A stretch of DNA of 27,777 nucleotides from a virus, in IMG/VR virus record IMGVR_UViG_3300026094_000031, positions 1 to 27,777 of that record. The stretch is one strand, 5' to 3'. The position numbers were made by a program, and so were the translations under genes. The notes beneath the pieces were generated by a model that was not told the DNA's origin, did not search any database, and saw only the letters and a program-made list of their open reading frames with translations. Positions 7,797 through 16,190 of this stretch are shown here, piece by piece (within the stretch, counting starts at the first letter, position 1; the number at the start of each line of letters is the position of its first letter).

Positions 7797-10700
7797 TATG
7801 TTCTTCCTACAACTATTTCTATTACAGATTTACCGTCGTCTGTTTTATCTTCAAGTGATTTGCCTAACACAGTGCCTATGCTAGGATTATTATCTACTAC
7901 AGCATAACCAGGTATTGCAGACGACACAAGCATGTCTCCCTTTGCAACTCTGCCTAACACCTTACACGGAACCCTGCCCTGTAAAGCAATTGCAACCGCG
8001 TCCTCTACAAGATCACTATTCATAAGGTATGCTGGGTGAGTAGATACTACGCCTGCTATTCTTCTATCACCTTTCTTATCAGTTAAAGTAACTTCTTGTT
8101 CTCCTCCGAACACAACCACAGTTCCTGATTCGTAACTATTATCAGCAGTATATTTCTCAGCCAGGTCAGCATATTTGGCTTCTGTAGCAACACCATTAAA
8201 TATGTTTGCGTACATAACATCCCAGCGTGTTGCACTTGAACCTAAATTCCTAGAACTGTTTGTGTCGGGGAGTACATTAGAATTTATTCTTGCGGTAAAG
8301 GTTACAGTATCAGTGTTTTCATCACCTAGATTGGTATTACCGTTTAAAAACGTTTCACCTTCCACGGTTAAATTATTATCAGTTGCTATTCCAGTATTTG
8401 ATACTACTAGTCTTTCTGCGCCGTTAGTAATCAATAGTATCGAATCTTCACCTGAATTTGGAAATCCTGTACCTGTACCCAATCCGATACCAGTTGATCC
8501 GCTGTCTCCTTCGCTGCCTGCTTCGATAAAAGAAGTATAAATCCAATCAGATGCTAACCATCCTTCTCCAGTAAAGCCAGATCCGCTCTGGAAGGTGCTT
8601 TGGTTAGTTCTTGATGTTTCTCCTACATCGATATTACCCGGAAATCTTGTAACCAGTGAATCACTGCTTGTGCTTTCTGCCGAAAAAACTCTTGCGCCGC
8701 CGGGAGTATCAAACCGTATCGTGCTTGATACAACACTTAAGATATCGAAGCCTGCTACTCTTATACTAGCGGCATCTAAAGCTCCGGTTTGATCTCTACG
8801 AGCAATGGTGTTTGCACCTATGCCATTTGATATCGTAGTGACGCCATAAACTCCGTCGTCTAGTTTAACTAGAGCTTCTCCAGGAAAGCCCGTGTCTCCT
8901 GCTACAACTGTGTTGTTAAAGTCCTCGTCTTCTAAACCAGATCCAAATTTAACCACGTCACTGAAGTTAACTGCAGAAATATCTCCTGTATTTGCGTCTG
9001 TTCTTCCATAAACTTGATACTGGTCTACTTGGTTTAGTTCAGCAAACACAACACCATTAGCCTTAATTCTAACAAATCCTTCATCTGTATCGAAGTTTTC
9101 GTCTGAGAATTTAGCAAGTCCGAGGTCGCTCTGCAATTTACCAGCAGTGCCGCTCCATCCTGTTGTTGCATCGTCTTCGTCGAACAGATCGGCTTTCTGC
9201 ATATCCAATTTGCTTTGAGATATCGCAGCGCTTGAGTTCACATCAGCATTTGTTAAAGTATCGTCCTGTATTTGGAAATCGTATTCTGCACCAGTGGCTG
9301 TGCGAGAAATAGTGACATTGATAACAGAGTTAGCAGCTTCACTAGCATTTGCAATTTCGTCCACAGGTCCGTCTACAATTGTAGCATTAGCAGTCTCGCC
9401 AGGCTGGTCAAAAATTGTTTCTCCGATCTGGAATACACCTGATGTTTCTTCATAGGTGATTATATTCAACTCACCTTCGATATCATCTATATATGTTTCT
9501 AAGTCTATTACAGTGCCTGTTTTAATACCACCTGCTGTTCCTATATTATCACCTATAGATATAGTGCCACCAGTGACAGGTGTGACAAAAATGCGTTTAT
9601 TGCCGGTGCCGACTAAAATGTCATTTTGAGATACATTGTTTAACTCCATGTTTCTTAGATCATTGAGCTCGTCGTAGGCCTGTGCTCTGTCGTCTACAAA
9701 GTTTTTATTAGTTGCTGCGGTTCCGTCTGAGCCTGGAAGAGCTAGATTTGTTATTTGATTATTACCAAGGTTTAAGTTGTCCTCCATCGCAGAGAAACCA
9801 TTAAGAGGAACAAATCCTGGACCAATTCTATTCCCCGACGGAGGAGCATCAATTTGTGAATTAGATTGTATGTTATATCCAAGCACTCTGTTAATATAAC
9901 CACCAGCAGCACGCTCTGTTGGAACTGCTTGACTGGATAAATCAGAGAAAGAGTCATCTGCTGAAAATTCGTTTATTGTTACACCACGTGTGAAACCAAG
10001 AGCATTTGCACCAGTTAGACCTATATCACCTGAGAATTCTATGCTGCCTGTTGCTTGATCAACTGTGAAGAATTTACCTACACGGAAAAAACCTTCTTGA
10101 TCAGTGGTAACAAAGAATACTCTTCCTTTTCGTCTTTCCCAAACTTGTGACGATGTGGCAGTAGCCGCATCGGTGTAAGCCTCTGCTAGAGTGTTTTCAG
10201 GTCTACCAAAAATAACATTAGGATAGTTAGAATCGTTGTAACCGCCTGCACCTATCTGTGTAAAATCGTGTCCTGTTGCTCTAAGAAGAGAGATAGCAAT
10301 AGTAATTTCAGCCGTAGCTCCTTCGGGTAGTCCTGCAAAGAATGCTCTGGCTCTGTTAGGAATTCCTATGTTTAAACCAGTTCCGCTGTAGGAACTGTTA
10401 ACATTAGTGTTAGAAACGTCTTGTATTGTAATAAAAGCAAATGCGCCGCTGTTGTCAAAATCAATTATTTGATGTGTCTTACCAGCAAAGGTAAAGATCA
10501 TACCTCCCGAATAACCATTTTCTCCGGGCTGTCTACCTGCAATATCTCGTGTTAATCTCACAGCTCGATTAGGGTTAGGAAAATCAACTACTGCAATAGC
10601 AGTGTCTCCCTGACTGTCTCCGAATCCGCCCGATATATTATTTAAATCTACCTCTACGTCAATAAAATCATAATCTAGTTCTAACACAGTTAACACAGTG

Positions 10701-13700
10701 TTATCAGGCAAATCGTCTGCTAAACTATCTGCTGTAGAAAATTCAAGACTCCGATAAGTTACAAGATCAGATTCGTCAAAGTTAATAGCGGTACTAGGTC
10801 TTGTTTCAAGATCAGCCGGATTTCGTACATCACTAAAGATTTGAGTTCTTACATTTCTAAATTCTATAGGAGTATCAATAGCAACTGTTTCTTGTAGCTC
10901 ACCAAAGAAATCTTCAGTTATTGCTTCATCTGCTCGCAGAGATAGACTATAAATTATATTACTATACACCCCTGTAGTTGCAGCATCGCCTTCAGTATCG
11001 GACACATTTACTACTCCGGATATTCTATAATTTACAACACCTGTTCCCGCTCCGTGGTCTATTGTAATAATTGAATTATTTGTAGGCGGTGTTTTTAGAT
11101 CATATACCGTGATAAAAGGATCTCCAGCAGCATTTGCATACTCTATCGTTGTGTATGCTTTACAAGGCACTGCCATAGGATTGGTTAGAGTAACCTCATC
11201 TGGAATTTCATTCGGATCAGCGCCTTCTGCTACTAGTCCAAAGTTTCCATATCCGTTAGATCCGTTAAGCGAGCGTATTTCAGATCCGTTATTTGCATAG
11301 TAAGCAGCATGACAGTAGTAGGTGAACATAGACACCATTTCTGAAAACGCACCATTGGTAGTTACCAAGCCGTATCCTAGGTCATTGATCTGAGTAAAAT
11401 CGTTGCCTAGCATTGATCTATTGCCGGCAGTTTGTATGAATATTTCCTGTTGAGAAGATCCTTGGTAACCTTGTCCGATACCCGAAGTATTCGGATTCGA
11501 ACTAGAATCAAGGAAAATTGTTACTGTACCGTTGCCGCCATCGTAATTAGAAATAGCATTTATTTGATACCTAACGCCTCCTAGATAAAAAGGAGCTGGG
11601 AGTTCAGGAGGTCTTATGAATAGACCCTGGCCTAGATCACTTTCCAGTTCTAGTTCAAACGCATTAACTACATTTATAATTCTTGCAGGAATATTGCCAA
11701 CAAAGGCATCTACAAACATACCTCCTCTAAAACGTTTTTCGTTGTCGCTTTTTGAGAAACTGGAACCTGTTTGAATGTATGGAGACTTAGTAAGTACCTG
11801 AGATTTAGGATCAAGCACAACCATAAATCCACCGTGTCCTTGCACTGTAACATTCCTTACAATAGTAGCGTCGCCCATTTGAAAAACGTCTACGCCGTCT
11901 GCATCATTGCGCTTCGGTGGATTGTAATCTGAATCGAACGCAAATTGTACAAGATTAATTTGATCTTGCACAATACTAACCGTAATACCTTCTGCTGAAC
12001 CTAGACTTGTGTCCGGAGCAATATTTCCTCCTTGTGGTGGTTGCTGTGCAATTAACAGTTGGTTGGTGTAAAAAGTTATTCTACCTAGTACATCTTCGAA
12101 TTGTGCTTGTTCTTGAGTTAAAATTGATCTAAATATCTCGCCCTGCGCCTCAAGAGAAAATTCTGAACTGCCTCTTTCTAGGTCGCGTGATATTGCGTCT
12201 ATGACTAGTCTAAGGTTTGATAACCATTTAGTTGTATCATATGAAAATCCGAACCAAATACTATCGGTGTCATTTGCAGAGTTAGCATTATTAATATTAT
12301 TATCAACATACAAGATCAACTCTTCTAATATAAATGACTTATTTAATTGCAGTATATTGACAGCAGTTTCATAGTTGCCAACATTATTCGGTATTGTTCC
12401 GACATTTTTTTCTTTAGTAAAGTCTTCAAGGTAATGTCTTCCAAAGTATCCCTGAACTTGATTTGTTTGATTTAGGAACGGAGATACAGCATCGTCTACT
12501 ATATACATTGTTCCTTCAGCAGCTGAGAAAGAAATATCCGAGCCGCCTTCGGTTTCAGAAATTGTTATTTCTGTCGATGAAATAATATCAGTAATAAAAT
12601 AAGTTGTATTTTTTTCCACTTCAGAAGCAAATAGGGTTTCTCCTGCAAATTTAACAGGTTGATCAACTAACATCCAACTAGTATCATCTACTGTTATTGA
12701 TTGAGGAGTGCCGGCTGCAACTGCTGACACAGTTGAATGACGTTTTTGTAAAACACTAATGTCGTCAAATTCAAGATCTCTATAAAAATAAGTGTCTGCA
12801 TAAACTGACTGTGAAGTTCTAGTATTAGGTCGTATAATAACACGTCTAAACTCGTCGCCTTTTAGAGATACGTTACTGCTCAATTTTATAGGAAGGTCTT
12901 CTTCGTATATTCCTGATTCTACAAATAAAGTAATTTGTTTTTTCTTTACAAAATTTCCATATTCAACTGTTTCGCCTACTTGGAAATCAACTGCATTTAA
13001 TTGTAGGAGTTCAAAAGAATCATTGTTATTTTCAGTGCCGTCGTTTGTAGTAACGTCTACAATTCTACCGCGTGCTCCTGATTCCTTACCTACAATAATT
13101 TTACCAGGAATCATATCTAGGTCATCGGGATTCGCTTGGTCTACGCTATTTTGATTAGCATTATCTAATACAATTTTATAGTTGTTACCGAAAATCTCAG
13201 TTTGTCCTGCGTCTATTCCATTTTGTATGATATTTAGAACTAGATCAAATTTGTCACCTACAGCAGTTTGTTCGGCATTACTAGCATCTGGACTATCAAA
13301 GGTTTGTTGAATTTTAATACTTTCAAAATCTTCAACTCTTGGCTGATATACAATGCCTATGATACCACCAGTAGTATAGTTTGTGTAACTTGATATATCG
13401 AACAAGGTAGTAATATCACTATCTTCGTACAATTCAAATTCAGTATCATTAATTACACGTACATAAGCAGTTTGGTCCTCTATTTCTACCATGCCTCCCA
13501 TATTTTTGAATACTACTTGATTGCCTGTTTCGAGGTTATGATTTTGTGCGGTAGTTACTCTTGCTCTTTCGCCATTTACAGAAACACTGTCAACATTTTT
13601 TTGCAGGTACAATCTATTTTGGAGAATATTACCGACTAGATCTCTAGCAAATTCTATGCTTGAAACAATCTGTTCAGTTTCACTTTGTATTTTAAAACGT

Positions 13701-15202
13701 CCTGCTGTTGTAGCATAGAATCGTTCGGCTGATCTTCGTGTAAGTGTATTAGCAATAAGTCCACGATTGATGTCAAAAGCAATGGCATTTATAATTAGTT
13801 CAATATCGTTTTGCCATTCTCTCGAGTCAAATATAAAGTTTGGGAATTCGTACTCTATATAACCTATATACTCTCTTAAAATATACTCTTTGTTAATTTC
13901 TATGAGTTTTCTTGTTTGTTCTGACTGAGGCGATACTACATCAGCAAACGTTACTGTTGATTCTATATCACCATTATTTGTAGTAACAGTTTGAAAATAA
14001 GGACCAGGTTCTGGGTCACTTGCTCTAATAATTTCTTCTGCTCGTCGAGCTGCAGCATTAACAGTTCTAAAAGCAAAGTCTTGAGAAGTTCCTTCTCTGC
14101 CTTTAGGGACACCGGTCATTCTATTATCGCCGCTAGTGCTTACAAATATGTTTTGAGTGCTTGAAAAGCTTGTAGTATCTACATAGAATTTTGTAGCCGC
14201 TTGTAGATCATCCTCTCCATTAACCGTTCCAAAACCTGATAGTTCTCCCGGATGGTCGCTAAGAAAAAGTTTTCCAGTCATTTCGTCGCCTTGACGACGA
14301 ACTACACTTTCTCTAGGCATAGCAACATCACTAAGGAAATTACCTTCTAAACTAGGATCAAATCCCGCATCTGTGATTCTGTGTATATCATCGTCAGCAA
14401 TGTTACCGCTTATTGGTATTTTTCTTAACAACGCAATATCATTATCGATCAGCTCAGCATCTTCTTGATTTTCAAATAGTGCAATTTGGTCATTGTTGAC
14501 AAATCTTATAAAATAGGTTTCTCCAGAAGTAAGATTGTCAACGTCGTCAAATAGTACAGAATAAACAAAAGCAGACCCGTTTGCAGCTCGATCTATTCCG
14601 TGCGCTGGAATTACCAAATTTCCGTTTGCATAACTATCAATTTCGAAAATAAATCCATCAGTGTCTTCAGGCTCGTCTGCAACTCTGATCGGAAGTCCAC
14701 TACTTATGTAACGTCTATCAGCATATCCTTTTGTTATAACAAGATCGTCGATGTCTAAATTAGTATTGTGCCGATTGTTAAAGTCTCCTACTGCCGATTC
14801 GCTTATTGCAACATTACCTATTGCATTATTACCTACATTTAATGGCCCGCCTAGAAGTGGTTGAGTATCGTCTGATAACTGAGTAAAGGCAGTTGAAATT
14901 ACTAGTTTTCCGTTGAGAGAATAATCAAATGTAATAGTGTCAAGAGCATCTTCGTCTAATGCACTGTTAGAAACAAGTTCTGCCAGATTGACAAAAGTTC
15001 CTTCTGCATTAACTAGTGGTATAGTATTAGGTAACAAAACATCAGGAGTATCACCGAGCGCAGTAAAATCTATTGTACCGCCTTCGCCAAACACAGCATA
15101 AAGTTCATTGAAATTTTCGTTGGTTTTTCTAAAACTTTCTCTAATGCTATCCCCAGTGCCGTCATTGCCTTCTACACCAATATCAATATCTTGTCTTGCC
15201 AT
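7796..15202 (-). CDS. Giant tail-fibre-like structural protein (2468 aa)
   Basis: This is the largest gene of the window. Residues about 8-38 carry the module NDGTGDSIRESFRKTNENF shared with two other proteins here. Residues about 355-390 hold MTGVPKGREGTSQDFAFRTV and a helical AARRAEE stretch, typical of cyanophage fibres. A beta-helix-like segment LPIKLSSNVSLKGDEFRRVI lies near 770. Two segments resemble each other around 455-500 (IINAIAFDINRGL) and 990-1030 (VIDAISRDLERGS). GNDFTQINDLGYG (about 1262) is echoed by GHDFTQIGAGGYN (about 1640). The last 150 residues (SSRNLGSSATRWDVMYANIF, then KYADLAEKY and a Val/Gly-rich domain ending IEIVVGRT) form the C-terminal domain seen on cyanophage fibre proteins. 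GGAG precedes the ATG. Host-receptor contact is the likely role. Confidence 0.88.
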   Translation of the reverse strand: MARQDIDIGVEGNDGTGDSIRESFRKTNENFNELYAVFGEGGTIDFTALGDTPDVLLPNTIPLVNAEGTFVNLAELVSNSALDEDALDTITFDYSLNGKLVISTAFTQLSDDTQPLLGGPLNVGNNAIGNVAISESAVGDFNNRHNTNLDIDDLVITKGYADRRYISSGLPIRVADEPEDTDGFIFEIDSYANGNLVIPAHGIDRAANGSAFVYSVLFDDVDNLTSGETYFIRFVNNDQIALFENQEDAELIDNDIALLRKIPISGNIADDDIHRITDAGFDPSLEGNFLSDVAMPRESVVRRQGDEMTGKLFLSDHPGELSGFGTVNGEDDLQAATKFYVDTTSFSSTQNIFVSTSGDNRMTGVPKGREGTSQDFAFRTVNAAARRAEEIIRASDPEPGPYFQTVTTNNGDIESTVTFADVVSPQSEQTRKLIEINKEYILREYIGYIEYEFPNFIFDSREWQNDIELIINAIAFDINRGLIANTLTRRSAERFYATTAGRFKIQSETEQIVSSIEFARDLVGNILQNRLYLQKNVDSVSVNGERARVTTAQNHNLETGNQVVFKNMGGMVEIEDQTAYVRVINDTEFELYEDSDITTLFDISSYTNYTTGGIIGIVYQPRVEDFESIKIQQTFDSPDASNAEQTAVGDKFDLVLNIIQNGIDAGQTEIFGNNYKIVLDNANQNSVDQANPDDLDMIPGKIIVGKESGARGRIVDVTTNDGTENNNDSFELLQLNAVDFQVGETVEYGNFVKKKQITLFVESGIYEEDLPIKLSSNVSLKGDEFRRVIIRPNTRTSQSVYADTYFYRDLEFDDISVLQKRHSTVSAVAAGTPQSITVDDTSWMLVDQPVKFAGETLFASEVEKNTTYFITDIISSTEITISETEGGSDISFSAAEGTMYIVDDAVSPFLNQTNQVQGYFGRHYLEDFTKEKNVGTIPNNVGNYETAVNILQLNKSFILEELILYVDNNINNANSANDTDSIWFGFSYDTTKWLSNLRLVIDAISRDLERGSSEFSLEAQGEIFRSILTQEQAQFEDVLGRITFYTNQLLIAQQPPQGGNIAPDTSLGSAEGITVSIVQDQINLVQFAFDSDYNPPKRNDADGVDVFQMGDATIVRNVTVQGHGGFMVVLDPKSQVLTKSPYIQTGSSFSKSDNEKRFRGGMFVDAFVGNIPARIINVVNAFELELESDLGQGLFIRPPELPAPFYLGGVRYQINAISNYDGGNGTVTIFLDSSSNPNTSGIGQGYQGSSQQEIFIQTAGNRSMLGNDFTQINDLGYGLVTTNGAFSEMVSMFTYYCHAAYYANNGSEIRSLNGSNGYGNFGLVAEGADPNEIPDEVTLTNPMAVPCKAYTTIEYANAAGDPFITVYDLKTPPTNNSIITIDHGAGTGVVNYRISGVVNVSDTEGDAATTGVYSNIIYSLSLRADEAITEDFFGELQETVAIDTPIEFRNVRTQIFSDVRNPADLETRPSTAINFDESDLVTYRSLEFSTADSLADDLPDNTVLTVLELDYDFIDVEVDLNNISGGFGDSQGDTAIAVVDFPNPNRAVRLTRDIAGRQPGENGYSGGMIFTFAGKTHQIIDFDNSGAFAFITIQDVSNTNVNSSYSGTGLNIGIPNRARAFFAGLPEGATAEITIAISLLRATGHDFTQIGAGGYNDSNYPNVIFGRPENTLAEAYTDAATATSSQVWERRKGRVFFVTTDQEGFFRVGKFFTVDQATGSIEFSGDIGLTGANALGFTRGVTINEFSADDSFSDLSSQAVPTERAAGGYINRVLGYNIQSNSQIDAPPSGNRIGPGFVPLNGFSAMEDNLNLGNNQITNLALPGSDGTAATNKNFVDDRAQAYDELNDLRNMELNNVSQNDILVGTGNKRIFVTPVTGGTISIGDNIGTAGGIKTGTVIDLETYIDDIEGELNIITYEETSGVFQIGETIFDQPGETANATIVDGPVDEIANASEAANSVINVTISRTATGAEYDFQIQDDTLTNADVNSSAAISQSKLDMQKADLFDEDDATTGWSGTAGKLQSDLGLAKFSDENFDTDEGFVRIKANGVVFAELNQVDQYQVYGRTDANTGDISAVNFSDVVKFGSGLEDEDFNNTVVAGDTGFPGEALVKLDDGVYGVTTISNGIGANTIARRDQTGALDAASIRVAGFDILSVVSSTIRFDTPGGARVFSAESTSSDSLVTRFPGNIDVGETSRTNQSTFQSGSGFTGEGWLASDWIYTSFIEAGSEGDSGSTGIGLGTGTGFPNSGEDSILLITNGAERLVVSNTGIATDNNLTVEGETFLNGNTNLGDENTDTVTFTARINSNVLPDTNSSRNLGSSATRWDVMYANIFNGVATEAKYADLAEKYTADNSYESGTVVVFGGEQEVTLTDKKGDRRIAGVVSTHPAYLMNSDLVEDAVAIALQGRVPCKVLGRVAKGDMLVSSAIPGYAVVDNNPSIGTVLGKSLEDKTDDGKSVIEIVVGRT

Positions 15203-15217
15203 CTATTACTCCGATTT

Positions 15218-15547
15218 TTAAAAACTTATGCTTACGCCGCAGCCACAGGCTGATTCGACATTTGGGTTGCGAATTTCCATTTTAGACCCTAACATTTCTG
15301 TCACATAGTCAATTTCAGTGCCTTCGAGAAAGGTTGTGCTGTAACTGTCTATTACCAAAAAGCCTTCGCCTGTAGAAATAACTGTGTCGTCGTCCGAAAC
15401 AGCATCCTGATCAACAGTATGCCACGCATATTCAAATCCAGCACAGCCTCCGCCTTTTAGAGATAGGCTAACAGCATAACAATTTCTAGTATTGCATATA
15501 TGATTAATGTGTGATTTTGCTGCGTCTGTAAGAGTGCAAACAGTCAT
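15218..15547 (-). CDS. A-type iron-sulfur carrier (HesB/IscA/ErpA family)
   Basis: At 109 residues this is the usual length of A-type carriers. The three conserved cysteines are present: C35 in LKGGGCAGFEY, and C101 and C103 in the C-terminal ACGCGVSISF. The fold markers LTDAA at the start and FLVIDSYSTTFLEGTEIDYV also match. A-type proteins receive and hand on [2Fe-2S] or [4Fe-4S] clusters, and T4-like marine phages often carry one beside their tail genes. It has a clean ribosome-binding site (AAGGAG) and a late-type GATAAATA octamer upstream, so it is probably expressed late with the virion genes. It could serve virion Fe-S proteins, host clusters, or the radical SAM enzyme encoded 600 bp away; the sequence does not decide. 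Confidence 0.9.
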   Translation of the reverse strand: MTVCTLTDAAKSHINHICNTRNCYAVSLSLKGGGCAGFEYAWHTVDQDAVSDDDTVISTGEGFLVIDSYSTTFLEGTEIDYVTEMLGSKMEIRNPNVESACGCGVSISF

Positions 15548-15564
15548 TTTGGTCTCCTTATAGA

Positions 15565-15572
15565 TATTTATC
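15565..15572 (-). promoter_or_regulatory. T4-type late promoter (GATAAATA) for the Fe-S carrier and fibre operon
   Basis: The minus-strand GATAAATA lies 17 nt before the ATG of the A-type carrier, with AAGGAG in between. It probably begins the long late transcript that runs through the giant fibre gene. Confidence 0.6.
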
Positions 15573-15593
15573 GAGAATTTTTATAATCCTAAT

Positions 15594-15601
15594 GTAAATA
15601 T
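15594..15601 (+). promoter_or_regulatory. Possible late promoter (TGTAAATA) giving a leaderless transcript
   Basis: TGTAAATA keeps the TAAATA core of the late element. It ends only 4 nt before the ATG at 15606, and no Shine-Dalgarno is visible. If active, transcription would start at or near the A of the ATG. Confidence 0.35.
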
Positions 15602-15605
15602 AGTT

Positions 15606-15893
15606 ATGTATTTGGGTGAATTTACCAACAAGACTAGGCATGTTAGGCATAGCAAACTAGGTGTAGCTCACAAGTATTATAGAACAAAAACCATGCTTAA
15701 ACTGCGTTGTGATAACTGTGATAGCGAATTTGTTCGCGAGCGCAGCAGGATGAGTCCCGAGCGTTTAAACAACAATTTTTTTCATGTGTGTGAAAACTGC
15801 GACGCAAAAAGTTTCGCACAAAAGCGAGGAGTCGAGCGACGAAAGGTTTGGCAACTAACAGCCAGTTCTAGCATGCCAATTGGTAAAATCTAG
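15606..15893 (+). CDS. Small zinc-ribbon protein (CxxC...CxxC)
   Basis: The 95-residue product is strongly basic. Cysteine pairs at C35/C38 (RCDNCDSEF) and C62/C65 (VCENCDAKSF) make a zinc-ribbon knuckle pair, with RERSRMSPERLNNN between them. The pattern is like the zinc-binding part of HNH nucleases or of small transcription regulators, but the HNH catalytic residues are not seen. It is one of only three plus-strand genes here. An internal ATG at residue 30 could be an alternative start, but neither ATG has a ribosome-binding site; the upstream TGTAAATA favours the first. The stop shares bases with the stop of the convergent 54-residue gene. Nucleic-acid binding is an inference. Confidence 0.75.
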   Translation: MYLGEFTNKTRHVRHSKLGVAHKYYRTKTMLKLRCDNCDSEFVRERSRMSPERLNNNFFHVCENCDAKSFAQKRGVERRKVWQLTASSSMPIGKI

Positions 15894-16054
15894 CCTTTTG
15901 TAATTAAAGTATACGCGCCGTAAAGAATTGCACCGTACGCTACAATGCCGGCAATAGGCTTGAAGATAAGAAAAGTAACACCTGCGGCAATTAGCACAAC
16001 GCCGTCTAGTGTAGTTCTTTCTTTGAGTCGGGTTTTAATAAAGTTTTCAATCAT
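15890..16054 (-). CDS. 54-aa two-helix membrane protein
   Basis: A short basic N-terminus (MIENFIKTRLKERTTLDG) is followed by two hydrophobic segments, about residues 17-31 (DGVVLIAAGVTFLIF) and 33-50 (PIAGIVAYGAILYGAYTL), separated by Lys-Pro. The start lies inside the end of the 47-residue gene (8-bp overlap), consistent with coupling. The stop CTA is shared base for base with the TAG of the convergent zinc-ribbon gene. I recall similar short membrane proteins in T4-like cyanophages without an assigned function. Its size and topology are compatible with a small holin-like or accessory membrane protein, but nothing proves that. Confidence 0.7.
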   Translation of the reverse strand: MIENFIKTRLKERTTLDGVVLIAAGVTFLIFKPIAGIVAYGAILYGAYTLITKG

Positions 16055-16190
16055 TTTTTGATCCAAATGGTTTTTTTCTTATATTTTTTGCTGGTGTAGG
16101 GAACTTAGTTTTGAAGCTGTAATCAACTGGTTGATGTCTTTTTTTATCAGCTCTTAATCCGTCAATTTTGTCGAGTTTTAGATTTGCCAT
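16047..16190 (-). CDS. 47-aa basic protein, unknown function
   Basis: A strong ribosome-binding site (AAGGAG, 6 nt before the ATG) and a start inside the last codons of the radical SAM gene support this as a real gene. The product begins MANLKLDKIDGLRADKKRHQ and ends KPFGSKND. It is rich in Lys/Arg, has no Cys, and looks largely unstructured with a DYSFKTKFPTP patch. It is translationally coupled to the gene before it and overlaps the membrane-protein gene after it. Being next to a radical SAM enzyme it could in principle be a peptide substrate, but it shows no double-Gly leader or Cys/Thr-rich core, so that is speculative. Confidence 0.65.
   Translation of the reverse strand: MANLKLDKIDGLRADKKRHQPVDYSFKTKFPTPAKNIRKKPFGSKND

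Noticed and set aside
8175-8540. Plus-strand open frame of 121 codons inside the giant fibre gene
   Set aside because: It is an antisense shadow of the conserved C-terminal part of the fibre, Ser/Pro/Val-rich as expected for a reversed frame.
16047-16190. RiPP precursor peptide for the radical SAM enzyme
   Set aside because: The small protein lacks a GG leader site, Cys/Thr/Ser-rich core or repeats, so proximity alone is not enough.
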